NCBI GenBank assembly: GCA_052066835.1
Contig: JBQHRJ010000005.1
Strand: one strand, 5' to 3'
DNA length: 64,000 bases
From: UBA2821 sp902763335
GTDB lineage: Bacteria > Bacillota > Clostridia > Lachnospirales > Lachnospiraceae
This document shows, piece by piece, positions 1 to 9,860 of the stretch (position 1 is the stretch's first letter; each line of letters begins with the position of its first letter). The position numbers were made by a program, and so were the translations under genes. The notes beneath the pieces are model-generated. The model was not told the DNA's origin. It searched no databases and saw only the letters and a list, made by a program, of their open reading frames with translations.

Positions 1-123
1 AATTGGAAAATGAGTGCTCCTAACTTAGTAAAATGTAGTAAATGTGGAGCTTTAATGATGCCACACAGAGTATGTAAATCATGTGGTTCATACAACAAGA
101 AAGAGATTATTTCTGTTGATTAA
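1..123 (+). CDS. rpmF: 50S ribosomal protein L32, C-terminal part (cut by window edge)
   Basis: The reading frame is open from base 1 to the TAA at 121-123 and encodes about 40 residues. It includes the L32 signature NWKMSAPNLVKC followed by two zinc-ribbon knuckles, CSKC and CKSC, and ends in VD. L32 is a small zinc-binding protein of the large ribosomal subunit. The start codon lies upstream of the window, since L32 is normally about 57-60 residues. The internal ATG at position 10 is the conserved Met of the NWKM motif and not the start. rpmF commonly precedes plsX in Firmicutes; here sbcDC lies between them. Confidence 0.93.
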   Translation, partial: NWKMSAPNLVKCSKCGALMMPHRVCKSCGSYNKKEIISVD

Positions 124-145
124 TGCTATAAAAACGTTGTAAAAT

Positions 146-184
146 AGGGAACAGTTTGTGTATATATTTACATGACTGTTCCCT
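146..184 (+). terminator. Stem-loop after rpmF, probable terminator
   Basis: A perfect 10-bp inverted repeat, AGGGAACAGT (146-155) and ACTGTTCCCT (175-184), encloses a 19-nt loop. An A/T tract (AAAATTTTAT) follows. It lies between the rpmF stop and the sbcD ribosome binding site. The U-run is short, so termination may be partial. Confidence 0.6.
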
Positions 185-212
185 AAAATTTTATAAAAAA
201 AGGGAGAGTGCC

Positions 213-1349
213 ATGAAATTTGTTCATCTTTCAGATTTACATATAGGAAAAAGGGTAAATGAAATCTCAATGCTTGAGGATCAAAAGTACATCCTGAGTA
301 AAATAATAGAAATAATAGAAAAATCACATGCGGATGCTGTAATTATCGCAGGTGATATTTATGATAAGTCAGTTCCGTCAGCAGAGGCAGTTATGGTTTT
401 TGACAGGTTTTTAACGGAACTTTCAGAGCTTAATATATATATATTTATAATAAGCGGTAATCATGATTCGCCGGAAAGACTTGCATTTGGAGAGCAGTTG
501 TTACAAAAACAGAATATATTCATATCACCGGTGTTTGATGGAGATATCAGTCCGATAAGGATGCAGGATGAATTTGGCGAAGTGTTCGTGTATCTTCTTC
601 CGTTTATAAAGCCGGCACATGTGAGAAGAGTATATCCGGAGTGTGAGGCAGATAATTACAGTGATGCCGTTAAATATGTTATAGATAAAATGAATGTTGA
701 TGATACAAAGAGAAATATACTGGTTGCACACCAACTTGTTACCGGGGCAGGCAGATGCGATTCGGAGGATATATCTGTGGGTGGAATGGACAATGTGGAT
801 GTAAATGTATTTGAGAAGTTTGATTATGTGGCACTTGGTCATATACACGGACCGCAGAATATTTCATCTGGCAATATCAGGTATTGTGGTACACCGCTTA
901 AATATTCATTTTCGGAGATGAAGCATGTAAAATCTGTTACAATAGTTGAATTGAAAGATAAAGGAACGCTAGAGACAGATACATCAAACGAACTTATTCC
1001 ACTGCATGATGTTCGCGAAATAAGGGGAAAATATATGGATATAACAGACAGAAATTATTACCGTGATACAAATACAGAAGATTACCTGCATATTATACTT
1101 GAAGATGAGAATGATATACCGGATGTTATGGGAAGATTAAGAAGTATATATCCGAACATAATGAAACTTGATTATGACAATGAGCGTACAAGAAATAATA
1201 AAAAAATAGATGTCATAGAAGATTTGGATGTAAAGACTCCGATGCAGCTTATAGATGAATTTTTTGAATTGCAGAATAACAGGAAAATGAACGAAGTTCA
1301 GGAAGAGATAGTGACAAATATAATAGATGAAGTATGGGGGATGAATTAA
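213..1349 (+). CDS. sbcD: Exonuclease subunit SbcD (Mre11 family)
   Basis: This is the nuclease subunit of the SbcCD complex, which trims double-strand ends and cleaves DNA hairpins. The N-terminus MKFVHLSDLHIGKRV carries the first metallophosphoesterase motif (D-x-H). GDIYD, SGNHDSPERL, a conserved AHQ and the GHIHGPQ motif follow, giving all the metal ligands expected of Mre11/SbcD. At 378 aa it has the usual length. The ATG at 213 is chosen because AGGGAGAG precedes it by a few bases; an in-frame upstream ATG at 156 lies inside the preceding hairpin. The stop overlaps the sbcC start (TAATG), so the two are translationally coupled. Confidence 0.95.
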   Translation: MKFVHLSDLHIGKRVNEISMLEDQKYILSKIIEIIEKSHADAVIIAGDIYDKSVPSAEAVMVFDRFLTELSELNIYIFIISGNHDSPERLAFGEQLLQKQNIFISPVFDGDISPIRMQDEFGEVFVYLLPFIKPAHVRRVYPECEADNYSDAVKYVIDKMNVDDTKRNILVAHQLVTGAGRCDSEDISVGGMDNVDVNVFEKFDYVALGHIHGPQNISSGNIRYCGTPLKYSFSEMKHVKSVTIVELKDKGTLETDTSNELIPLHDVREIRGKYMDITDRNYYRDTNTEDYLHIILEDENDIPDVMGRLRSIYPNIMKLDYDNERTRNNKKIDVIEDLDVKTPMQLIDEFFELQNNRKMNEVQEEIVTNIIDEVWGMN

Positions 1350-4135
1350 TGAGACCTGTGAGACTGGAAATGTGCGGGTTTGGACCGTATGCTGAAAAGA
1401 CAGAACTTGATTTTGATAAGCTTGGTAAAAGCGGACTGTATCTTATAACCGGTGATACAGGTTCAGGAAAGACCATGATATTTGATGCAATAGCCTATGC
1501 ACTGTATGGTGAACCTAGTGGCAGCAACAGAGAAGCGGACATGTTCAGGAGTAAATATGCCGATGTGAATACACCTACATATGTTGAACTGGATTTTGAA
1601 TACAGAGGTAAATTATATAATGTCAGGAGAAATCCGGAGTATGAGAGACTTAAGGGACGTGGGACGGGAACAACCATGCAGAAGGCAGAAGCGGTCCTTA
1701 ATTTTCCGGATGACAGACCACCTGTAACCAAAACCAAAGAGGTAACGAAAAAGATAATAGAAATAACAGGACTCGACAGAAATCAGTTTACGCAGATTGT
1801 TATGATAGCACAGGGAGATTTTCTTAAGCTTTTACTTGCAAAAACTGAGGAGAGAAGTAAGATTTTCAGGGAGATATTCAGAACAGGTGCATATCAGATG
1901 GTGCAGGATAAGATAAGAGAATTGAATGTATCAGCGAGAGATGAATATCAGACATACAAGAGATACATAAAACAATATATAGAAAATATAGAATGTGACA
2001 GTGAAAATGAATTGTATATTGAAACAGAAAGAATTAAGGCTGATAATGAAACTGGTGAAGGATTGTGGGATATATCGGAAATAATGGATGTAATCGGCAG
2101 AATTATAGAAGCAGATAAGAAAAGTAAAAAAAGTATTTCTGATGAATTGAGCAGATTGCAGGAATCGATGAACTATCTGAAAAAACAGATGGAAAGTCAG
2201 AGAGTAAAAGAGGAGCTTATAAAGAGAAAAAATCTAAAAGTGGCAGAACTTAATGCCAACAAAGATAATCTTGAAAAGCTGAAAGCCATGATTAATAAGT
2301 CTGATGAACAAAAATCCGGTATGGAGCGGCTGCAATTAGATGTAAGCCGTGAAAATGAGAAATTAAAAGATTATGATACTCTTGAACAGTTAAATAAAAC
2401 ATTTATAAAGTATCAGGCTGACGCTAAAACAAATGAGGCCGGTCTTGAAACGGCAAAAAAATCATCTGACGAAGTGGAGAAAAATCTTCAGAAAATCCGG
2501 ATGGAAAAAGAAAGTATAGATGAAGCGGGAACTCTGGTTGCTGAAATAGACAAAGAACTTCTGATTCTGGATAATGAAGAAAGGGTGCTTAAATCATTAT
2601 ATGATAATTGTATGAGGTATGTAGATTTATTCAGACAGGCGGCAATGGCTGAGAAAACTTATCTCGCAGATTCAGAAAGATGGCAGGAGCTTAAAATTAA
2701 ACATGAAAAGTATGAAAAAATGTTTTATGATGAGCAGGCTGGTATCATGGCTTTAAAACTTAGGGATGGTGAACCGTGTCCCGTGTGCGGTTCACTGTCG
2801 CATCCGCATCCTGCAGGAAAGTCAGAAACTTCACCGACAAAGGAGCAACTGGATGAACTGAAATCACAGGTTGATGCTGCCAAAGAAAAAATGGAGAAAT
2901 CAAGCAGATTATCAGGAATTAAGAAACGTGACGAGGATGCATTAAAAAAAGAAATACAGTTACAGGCAGAAGAAGTATTTGAGGATTGTGAATTTGCTGA
3001 CATTAAGAAAAGGGCAGAAAACGGACTTGAAAAAGTGAAAACCAAAAAGAATACACTAAATAAACAGAAAATGGTACAGCAAAATAATCTGAAACGAAAG
3101 ATTGAGATAGATAAAAAACTGCCTGAACTTGAGAGAAAGAAAACAGAGCTTGCAGAAAAAACAAGAATATTGGAGACAGAGCAGGCAAGAATTGCCACGT
3201 TAATTGAAAATATTAGGGAAAATATAAAGACAGAGCAGGGCAGACTGGAATTTTCCTCAAAGGAACAGGCGGAAGAAAACATCCGTAAGAATATGGAAAT
3301 ATTAAAAGAATATTCTGATAACAGGACACAGGCACTTGAAAGGCTTGAGAAGGTGAAAAATCTGGTTCTTGAAGCCGGCAATACAATTCAGATGCTTGAT
3401 GAACAGATCGGTGCCATAGAGTGTGAAAAAACGGATGATGCAGATGTTAAGCTTGCAGAGGTTGAAAGTAAAATAGCTAAAAATAATGACATAAAAGAAA
3501 ATGTTATGTTTAGAATAAGGACAAATGAGGGAATAGTAAAAAATATTTCAGGTTATATAAAGAAGCTTGAAAAAGCCGAACAGAGATATATGTATATAAA
3601 GGAACTGTTTGATACGGTTTCGGGAAATATCAACGGAAAGGACAAAATTCGCCTTGAGACTTATATACAGATGACTTATTTTGACAGAATTATCATAAGG
3701 GCAAATACCAGACTTATGATGATGACCGGAGGTCAGTATGAGTTAAGGAGAATGAATGACGCACAAAATCAGAAGAGTCAGAGCGGACTTGAGCTTGAAG
3801 TGATAGATCATTATAACGGAACGGTAAGAAGTGTAAAGACGCTCTCAGGAGGAGAATCGTTTAAGGCATCATTATCCATGGCACTCGGACTTTCGGATGA
3901 GATACAGAGAAGTGTGGGGGGAATACAGATTGATACAATGTTTGTAGATGAAGGATTCGGTTCACTTGATGAGGAATCTTTAGAGCAGGCGATAAAGGTA
4001 TTAAACGGACTTACAGAAGGTAACAGGCTTGTAGGAATAATCTCTCATGTGAGTGAACTTAAGGAACGCATAAGCAGACAGGTAGTTGTCAAAAAGAATA
4101 AGGCAGGCGGCAGCAGTGCAAATATAGAAATATGA
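1349..4135 (+). CDS. sbcC: Exonuclease subunit SbcC (Rad50-like ATPase)
   Basis: This is the SMC-like ATPase partner of SbcD, 928 aa. The Walker A motif GDTGSGKT lies near residue 35. Long coiled-coil arms are broken near residue 476 by the zinc hook CPVCGS, which dimerises the arms. The C-terminal lobe has the signature LSGGESFKASLSMALG and Walker B DTMFVDEGFGSLD. The start at 1349 overlaps the sbcD stop; an in-frame ATG at 1334 would add five residues. sbcDC probably has its own transcription unit here, because a clear promoter follows it for plsX. Confidence 0.94.
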   Translation: MRPVRLEMCGFGPYAEKTELDFDKLGKSGLYLITGDTGSGKTMIFDAIAYALYGEPSGSNREADMFRSKYADVNTPTYVELDFEYRGKLYNVRRNPEYERLKGRGTGTTMQKAEAVLNFPDDRPPVTKTKEVTKKIIEITGLDRNQFTQIVMIAQGDFLKLLLAKTEERSKIFREIFRTGAYQMVQDKIRELNVSARDEYQTYKRYIKQYIENIECDSENELYIETERIKADNETGEGLWDISEIMDVIGRIIEADKKSKKSISDELSRLQESMNYLKKQMESQRVKEELIKRKNLKVAELNANKDNLEKLKAMINKSDEQKSGMERLQLDVSRENEKLKDYDTLEQLNKTFIKYQADAKTNEAGLETAKKSSDEVEKNLQKIRMEKESIDEAGTLVAEIDKELLILDNEERVLKSLYDNCMRYVDLFRQAAMAEKTYLADSERWQELKIKHEKYEKMFYDEQAGIMALKLRDGEPCPVCGSLSHPHPAGKSETSPTKEQLDELKSQVDAAKEKMEKSSRLSGIKKRDEDALKKEIQLQAEEVFEDCEFADIKKRAENGLEKVKTKKNTLNKQKMVQQNNLKRKIEIDKKLPELERKKTELAEKTRILETEQARIATLIENIRENIKTEQGRLEFSSKEQAEENIRKNMEILKEYSDNRTQALERLEKVKNLVLEAGNTIQMLDEQIGAIECEKTDDADVKLAEVESKIAKNNDIKENVMFRIRTNEGIVKNISGYIKKLEKAEQRYMYIKELFDTVSGNINGKDKIRLETYIQMTYFDRIIIRANTRLMMMTGGQYELRRMNDAQNQKSQSGLELEVIDHYNGTVRSVKTLSGGESFKASLSMALGLSDEIQRSVGGIQIDTMFVDEGFGSLDEESLEQAIKVLNGLTEGNRLVGIISHVSELKERISRQVVVKKNKAGGSSANIEI

Positions 4136-4144
4136 AAAAATCTA

Positions 4145-4173
4145 TTGATTTTTGTATCACTATTTAGTATATT
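4145..4173 (+). promoter_or_regulatory. Sigma-A type promoter of the plsX-acpP operon
   Basis: TTGATT (4145-4150) and TATATT (4168-4173) are separated by exactly 17 nt, in the intergenic region 51 nt upstream of the plsX ATG. I saw no TTTGA-N3-TCAAA (FabT-type) palindrome here, unlike at the fab operon. Confidence 0.65.
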
Positions 4174-4223
4174 AGCATGGTAGATTTAGAAGATTATGTA
4201 AATAAAAGATTTGGAGATATTAT

Positions 4224-5237
4224 ATGGCGGATATGACTAGGGTAGCACTTGATGCTATGGGTGGAGATAATGCACCCGGAGAGATTGTAAAAGGTGCTGT
4301 AGACGCGGTAAATGAATATACGAATATTGAAGTTGTGCTTGTAGGAGACAGTGAAAAAGTTGAGGCTGAACTTTTAAAATACCAGTATGACAAAGAAAGA
4401 ATATCTGTGGTACATACTACGGAGACTATTTCAATGGATGAACCACCGGTAAATGCCATAAGAAAGAAAAAGGATTCTTCTCTTGTGGTTGCCATGAATA
4501 TGGTTAAGAAAAAAGAAGCAGATGCATTTGTCTCGGCAGGAAGTTCAGGAGCAATACTCGTTGGCGGACAGGTTATCGTTGGAAGAATAAAGGGAATAGA
4601 AAGACCGCCGCTTGCACCACTTATTCCTACGGCAAACGGAGTATCACTTCTGATTGATTCAGGAGCAAATGTTGATGCGCGTTCCTCACATCTTGTACAG
4701 TTTGCAAGAATGGGATCTGTATATATGGAGAAAATCGTTGGTATAAAGAACCCGAGAGTTGCCATTGTAAATATAGGTGCCGAAGAAGAAAAAGGTAATG
4801 CTCTCGTTAAAGAAACATTTCCACTGTTAAAAAATTGTACTGATATTAATTTTATCGGCAGTATAGAAGCGAGGGATATCCCGTCAGGCGCAGCAGATGT
4901 TATAGTCTGTGAGGCTTTTGTCGGAAATGTAATACTTAAGCTGTATGAAGGACTTGCTGGAACATTAATTTCAAAAATAAAAGACGGAATGATGAGTACA
5001 TTAAAAAGCAAGATTGGTGCACTTATGGTGAAACCGGCGCTTAAGGGTACGCTTAAATCATTCAGTGTAGAGAAATATGGCGGGGCGCCGCTTCTCGGAC
5101 TCAATGGACTTGTGGTAAAGGTTCATGGAAATTCTAAAGCCATTGAGGTGAAAAACGCTTTAAATCAATGCATATCATTTAAAAATGAAAATATAAATGA
5201 AATTATTAAAGAAAAATTATTTATTGAAAATGAATAG
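4224..5237 (+). CDS. plsX: Phosphate acyltransferase PlsX
   Basis: PlsX converts acyl-ACP to acyl-phosphate, which PlsY uses for the first acylation of glycerol-3-phosphate. It is a peripheral membrane enzyme linking fatty acid and phospholipid synthesis. The 337-aa protein has the family N-terminus DAMGGDNAPGEIVKGAV, the glycine-rich segment SAGSSGAILVGG and the C-terminal GGAPLLGLNG motif. The ATG at 4224 has GGAGAT just upstream. acpP starts 15 nt after its stop, the conserved plsX-acpP pairing. Confidence 0.96.
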   Translation: MADMTRVALDAMGGDNAPGEIVKGAVDAVNEYTNIEVVLVGDSEKVEAELLKYQYDKERISVVHTTETISMDEPPVNAIRKKKDSSLVVAMNMVKKKEADAFVSAGSSGAILVGGQVIVGRIKGIERPPLAPLIPTANGVSLLIDSGANVDARSSHLVQFARMGSVYMEKIVGIKNPRVAIVNIGAEEEKGNALVKETFPLLKNCTDINFIGSIEARDIPSGAADVIVCEAFVGNVILKLYEGLAGTLISKIKDGMMSTLKSKIGALMVKPALKGTLKSFSVEKYGGAPLLGLNGLVVKVHGNSKAIEVKNALNQCISFKNENINEIIKEKLFIENE

Positions 5238-5252
5238 GAAAGGAAGACGATT

Positions 5253-5489
5253 ATGGAATTCGAAAAAATTCAGAGTATTATTGCAGAGGTAATGAATGTC
5301 AATGAAAATGATATCACAATGGATACGACGTTTATTGATGATTTGGGAGCTGATTCACTTGATGTATTTCAGATTATTATGGGAATAGAGGAAGTATTTA
5401 ATATCGAAATTCCTAATGAGGAAGCAGAGAGTATAGTTTCTGTTGGAGATGCAGTTGAACAGATTAAGAAGGCTACAAATAATGACTAA
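5253..5489 (+). CDS. acpP: Acyl carrier protein (first copy)
   Basis: This 78-aa acidic four-helix protein carries acyl chains on a 4'-phosphopantetheine arm. The attachment serine lies in DDLGADSLDVFQIIMG, followed by the typical EEVFNIEIP. AAGGAAG precedes the ATG. It follows plsX and is followed by a strong terminator hairpin. A second ACP gene lies at 42042-42272 in the fab operon and shares the DSLD motif. This copy keeps the standard plsX-acpP-rnc position, so it may be the housekeeping ACP. Confidence 0.96.
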   Translation: MEFEKIQSIIAEVMNVNENDITMDTTFIDDLGADSLDVFQIIMGIEEVFNIEIPNEEAESIVSVGDAVEQIKKATNND

Positions 5490-5492
5490 CAG

Positions 5493-5521
5493 GATGCGGC
5501 ATTATGTGCCGCATCTTTTTT
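5493..5521 (+). terminator. Rho-independent terminator after acpP
   Basis: GATGCGGCA (493-501 of this block, i.e. 5493-5501) pairs perfectly with TGCCGCATC (5507-5515) across a 5-nt loop, followed by six T. It separates acpP from rnc and probably tunes readthrough, since no strong promoter is visible before rnc. Confidence 0.88.
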
Positions 5522-5537
5522 AAAAGAGGTGTAAGTT

Positions 5538-6233
5538 GTGAATAAAAATATACAAAATCTTGAAAATGAAATAGGATACGTCTTTAATGACAAAGAACTT
5601 CTGATGCAGGCACTTACACACAGTTCTTATGTTAATGACAGAAAGATGGATAAAAATTTATGTAATGAAAGACTTGAGTTTCTGGGTGATGCAATACTTG
5701 AAATGACAAGCAGTGAATTTCTGTATTCTGAATATCCTGAAAAGGATGAGGGTGAACTTACAAAACTCAGGGCAAGTCTTGTATCGGAGACACCACTTGC
5801 AGCTGTTGCAGGTGAGATAGGTCTTGGTGAGTATCTGTATCTTGGACACGGAGAAGAAAGAACAGGCGGACGGACAAGATATTCAGTTACATCTGATGCC
5901 GTGGAGGCAGTGATAGGTGCCATATATCTTGACGGAGGTATAGAACCTGCCCGTGCTTTTGTGAGAAAGTATATACTTAACGACATTGAGAATAAAAAAT
6001 TATTCCATGACAGTAAAACGGTATTGCAGGAAATTGTTCAGAAATACCACAGGGGAACTTTGACTTACAGACTGGTAAAAGAAGAAGGTCCTGACCATGA
6101 TAAAAAGTATGGAATGAATGCACTTATTGATGAAAAAATTATCGGATATGGTGAAGGAAGAACTAAGAAAGCAGCTGAACAGCAGGCAGCGTACAGTGCG
6201 ATAAAATCATTAAATAAAAATGCAGAAAGGTAG
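5538..6233 (+). CDS. rnc: Ribonuclease III
   Basis: RNase III cleaves double-stranded RNA in rRNA precursors and structured mRNAs. The 231-aa protein has the RNase III signature NERLEFLGDAILEM near residue 42, the second catalytic region SDAVEAVIGAIYLDGG, and a C-terminal dsRNA-binding domain ending in GRTKKAAEQQAAYSAI. Translation starts at GTG 5538 with AGAGGTG about 8 nt upstream. smc starts 9 nt downstream, the conserved rnc-smc coupling. Confidence 0.96.
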   Translation: MNKNIQNLENEIGYVFNDKELLMQALTHSSYVNDRKMDKNLCNERLEFLGDAILEMTSSEFLYSEYPEKDEGELTKLRASLVSETPLAAVAGEIGLGEYLYLGHGEERTGGRTRYSVTSDAVEAVIGAIYLDGGIEPARAFVRKYILNDIENKKLFHDSKTVLQEIVQKYHRGTLTYRLVKEEGPDHDKKYGMNALIDEKIIGYGEGRTKKAAEQQAAYSAIKSLNKNAER

Positions 6234-6242
6234 CCCGCAAAT

Positions 6243-9200
6243 ATGTATTTAAAATCAATAGAAGTCCATGGATTCAAATCATTTGCAAATAAAATAAAAT
6301 TTGAGTTTCATAATGGAATTACAGGCATTGTAGGTCCAAACGGAAGTGGTAAGAGTAATGTGGCTGACGCTGTAAGATGGGTTCTGGGTGAACAGCGTAT
6401 CAAACAGCTCCGTGGTGCAAAAATGGAGGATGTCATTTTTGCAGGAACGGAAAACAGAAAACCGCTTGGCTCTGCAATGGTTGCAATTACACTTGATAAT
6501 TCTGACCACAGTCTGCCTATAGAATACGATGAGGTAACTGTTTCAAGAAGACTGTTTCGTTCCGGAGAAAGTGAATACAGAATAAATGGAAACATTTGCA
6601 GACTTAAGGATATTAACGAACTGTTCTATGATACCGGTATAGGTAAAGAGGGATATTCGATAATCGGACAGGGTCAGATTGATAAGATATTATCAGGAAA
6701 ACCCGAAGAGAGAAGAGAACTTTTCGATGAGGCAGCAGGTATTGTAAAGTTTAAAAGAAGAAAGATTGCAACACAGAAAAAGTTAGAGGATGAACGAAAT
6801 AATCTTGTGAGAGTAAATGATATTCTCACGGAGCTGGAAAAACAGGTAAAACCTCTCGAGCGACAGTCTGAGACTGCAAAGAAATATCTGCAGTTAAAAG
6901 AAGAGTTAAAAACCTATGATATAAATTTATTCTTAAGTGAGATAAAAACCATCGAGGACAAATTAAAGGAACTGGATTCCAATATAAGTGTTGCAAATGA
7001 TGATTTGAACCAGACAAAAGAGGAGTATGAGAAAACAAAAGCTGACTATGAAGAAATCGAAAAATATATAGAAGAGCTGTCGGCAAAGTTAGAAGAGAAG
7101 AAAAATGAGCTTATAAGAGATAATCTGTTTAAGGAAAAGCAGGAAAGTGAAATAAAGCTTTTAGAAGAGCAGATTAATTCTTCTATACAGAATAATGAAC
7201 ATTTTAAATCAAGAATGAATGATATTGAAACGTCCATGGCTGAATATCAGAAGGAGAAAGATGAGTATTTATCAGAGCTTGCCGAAAACAGAAAAATACT
7301 TGATGAAGCTGATATGGTACACAGGGAGGAAAATACTTCTCTGGGAAAAATAACAGAAAAAATCAGAAATCTTAATGAGCAGATTGAGGATGCTAAGGCT
7401 GAGATAATAGAACTTTTGAATCAGAAATCAGATATTCAGGCTAAAATGCAGCGATATGATGCCATGTTAGAGCAGATTACAATCCGTAAAGCTGAAATAA
7501 GCCAGAAGCTTCTTAAATCATCAAGTGATAAAGCTGTGCAGGAAGACAGTATAAAAGAATTTGAAGATGAATTAAAACGGATAAATGATGAGATAATAGA
7601 ACTCACGGAGAAGTCGGATAATATCAACAGTGAGTTACATCAGATTACCGAAGAGGAAACAGAACTCTCAAAAAGCAGGGATGAGAATCAGAAAAAATAT
7701 CATGTTTCAAGTTCAAGGCTTGAATCCTTAAAGAACATAACTGAAAGATACGAGGGTTATGGAAACAGTATCAGAAAGATTATGGAGGTTAAGGATACAT
7801 ATAAGGGTATAATAGGTGTAGTAGCTGATATAATCCAGACTGACAAAAAGTATGAGGTGGCCGTTGAAACCGCACTCGGCGGAAATATACAAAATATAGT
7901 AACGGACAGTGAAACTACGGCAAAGTCATTAATCGAATACCTGAAAAAAAATCGTTTCGGACGTGCTACATTTCTTCCACTAAGCAGTATAGCAAACAGA
8001 ACCGGATTCAATAACGAAAAGGCACTGAGTGAAAAAGGTGTCATCGGACTTGCAAGTGACCTTGTAAAGATTAAACCGGAGTATGAGGCTATTGCAAAAT
8101 ATCTTCTCGGAAGAATAATTGTCACTGACAATATAGACAATGCCCTCGCACTGTCAAGGAAGAATAACAGAATGTTAAGAATAGTCACCCTTGAAGGTGA
8201 ACTTGTAAATCCGGGAGGTTCCATGACCGGTGGAGCATTCAGAAATCAAAGTAATCTCCTTGGACGTAGAAGGGAAATTGACGAGTTAGAGAAAACGATA
8301 AATGACGTATCAGGCGTGATGAATGACATAAACAGGCAGCTGCAGGTATTGAAGGATAAAAAGGTTAAACTTGCAAGTGAGGCAGAGGCTGTCAAGAAAG
8401 TCATGCAGGAACAGTATCTTTTACAGAACACTGTAAAGATGAATCTCAATCAGGCGGGAGAAAAAAGAAATGAAATTCTCAGCATGTTTGAGTCATTTGA
8501 AAGAGAAAATAAGGAAATTATCTCACAGATATCTGATATAAAAGAAAATCACAGTGAACTTGATTCAGAGCTTAAGACATATGAAGATCTGAATAAGGCT
8601 CTGGAGGAAAAAATAGCTGAGCTTAATTCAGAGATAGATAATCAGAGAAATAACGAGGAGGCACAGAATAAGAAAGTAGAAGAATTTAACATTAAGTGTG
8701 CCGGACTTAAGCAGAAGAACGATTTCTTAAATGAAAATATCAGAAGAACCGATTCAGAACTCCAGAAACTTACAGAAGAACTTGAAAGAATAAAAGTAAG
8801 TGAGAAGGAATCAGAGGACAGGGTAACTGAGAAAAATAACGAAATCGAAAGTATCAGAAAGGCTCTTGAAGAATCAGGTAAGGCATTCGCAGTTCTTGAA
8901 AGTGAGATAGAGGAACTGACAAAGGATAAGGAAGAACAGACTAAGGGACATAAGGAATTTTTCAAAAAGCGTGAAGAACTGAATGAAAAAATATCATCTC
9001 TTGATAAGGAAATATTCAGGCTTACTTCCCAGAAGGAAAAATATGAAGAATCCAATGAAAATCAGATAGATTATATGTGGAATGAGTATGAACTTACCAT
9101 TTCTGCGGCGATGGAACTTAAGAATGATAAGCTTGATAATCCGTCAGAAATGAAAAAACATATCCAGACACTTAAATCTGATATAAGAGGTCTTGGAGAT

Positions 9201-9803
9201 GTAAATGTAAATGCCATTGAGGATTACAAAAATATTTCTGAGAGATATGTATTTATGAAGTCCCAGTATGATGACCTTGTTACGGCTGAACAGTCTCTTA
9301 TCAAGATAATAGAAGAACTTGATGAAGGGATGAGAAAGCAGTTTAAGGAGAAATTTGCAGAGATTGTAACAGAGTTTGATAAAGTGTTTAAAGAATTGTT
9401 TGGCGGTGGTAAGGGTACCATAAAGCTGAACGAAGATGAAGATATTCTTGAAGCAGGGATAACCATTATTTCACAGCCACCGGGTAAAAAACTTCAGAAT
9501 ATGATGCAGTTGTCCGGTGGTGAAAAGGCACTGACGGCCATAGCACTTTTATTTGCGATACAGAATCTTAAGCCGTCTCCGTTCTGTCTGCTTGATGAGA
9601 TAGAGGCCGCACTTGATGATTCTAATGTGTGGAGATATGCAAGTTATCTTCATAAACTTACAGAACATACGCAGTTTATCATAATAACACACAGAAGAGG
9701 AACGATGGAATCTGCTGACAGACTGTATGGTATAACTATGCAGGAGAAGGGCGTTTCTACACTGGTTTCTGTGGACTTATTAGAAAATGAACTAGACAAA
9801 TAA
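6243..9803 (+). CDS. smc: Chromosome partition protein SMC
   Basis: This is the condensin ATPase that compacts and segregates the chromosome with ScpA and ScpB. At 1186 aa it is full length. The N-terminal Walker A is GPNGSGKSNVADAVRWVLGEQ-like near residue 32. Two long coiled coils flank a hinge domain at roughly residues 515-665, ending in the glycine-rich NPGGSMTGGAF. The C-terminal lobe has LSGGEKALTAIALLFA and Walker B CLLDEIEAALDDSN. ftsY follows, as is usual in Firmicutes. scpA and scpB are not in the window. Confidence 0.97.
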   Translation: MYLKSIEVHGFKSFANKIKFEFHNGITGIVGPNGSGKSNVADAVRWVLGEQRIKQLRGAKMEDVIFAGTENRKPLGSAMVAITLDNSDHSLPIEYDEVTVSRRLFRSGESEYRINGNICRLKDINELFYDTGIGKEGYSIIGQGQIDKILSGKPEERRELFDEAAGIVKFKRRKIATQKKLEDERNNLVRVNDILTELEKQVKPLERQSETAKKYLQLKEELKTYDINLFLSEIKTIEDKLKELDSNISVANDDLNQTKEEYEKTKADYEEIEKYIEELSAKLEEKKNELIRDNLFKEKQESEIKLLEEQINSSIQNNEHFKSRMNDIETSMAEYQKEKDEYLSELAENRKILDEADMVHREENTSLGKITEKIRNLNEQIEDAKAEIIELLNQKSDIQAKMQRYDAMLEQITIRKAEISQKLLKSSSDKAVQEDSIKEFEDELKRINDEIIELTEKSDNINSELHQITEEETELSKSRDENQKKYHVSSSRLESLKNITERYEGYGNSIRKIMEVKDTYKGIIGVVADIIQTDKKYEVAVETALGGNIQNIVTDSETTAKSLIEYLKKNRFGRATFLPLSSIANRTGFNNEKALSEKGVIGLASDLVKIKPEYEAIAKYLLGRIIVTDNIDNALALSRKNNRMLRIVTLEGELVNPGGSMTGGAFRNQSNLLGRRREIDELEKTINDVSGVMNDINRQLQVLKDKKVKLASEAEAVKKVMQEQYLLQNTVKMNLNQAGEKRNEILSMFESFERENKEIISQISDIKENHSELDSELKTYEDLNKALEEKIAELNSEIDNQRNNEEAQNKKVEEFNIKCAGLKQKNDFLNENIRRTDSELQKLTEELERIKVSEKESEDRVTEKNNEIESIRKALEESGKAFAVLESEIEELTKDKEEQTKGHKEFFKKREELNEKISSLDKEIFRLTSQKEKYEESNENQIDYMWNEYELTISAAMELKNDKLDNPSEMKKHIQTLKSDIRGLGDVNVNAIEDYKNISERYVFMKSQYDDLVTAEQSLIKIIEELDEGMRKQFKEKFAEIVTEFDKVFKELFGGGKGTIKLNEDEDILEAGITIISQPPGKKLQNMMQLSGGEKALTAIALLFAIQNLKPSPFCLLDEIEAALDDSNVWRYASYLHKLTEHTQFIIITHRRGTMESADRLYGITMQEKGVSTLVSVDLLENELDK

Positions 9804-9860
9804 TAACATATTGATATAATTATATATAATAATTTATCTTATACAGAAAAGAGGGATTGA

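Noticed and set aside
2725..3381. 218-codon minus-strand open frame opposite sbcC
   Set aside because: Ser/Phe/Leu-rich composition is the usual complement of Lys/Glu-rich coiled coil; sbcC motifs run through on the other strand.
4220..5104. 294-codon minus-strand open frame opposite plsX
   Set aside because: The plus strand encodes a complete PlsX with all motifs; the opposite frame has no recognisable domain or start signal.
9804..9860. A+T-rich promoter-like sequence between smc and ftsY
   Set aside because: TTGATA and several TATAAT-like strings occur, but none are spaced 16-18 nt apart convincingly.
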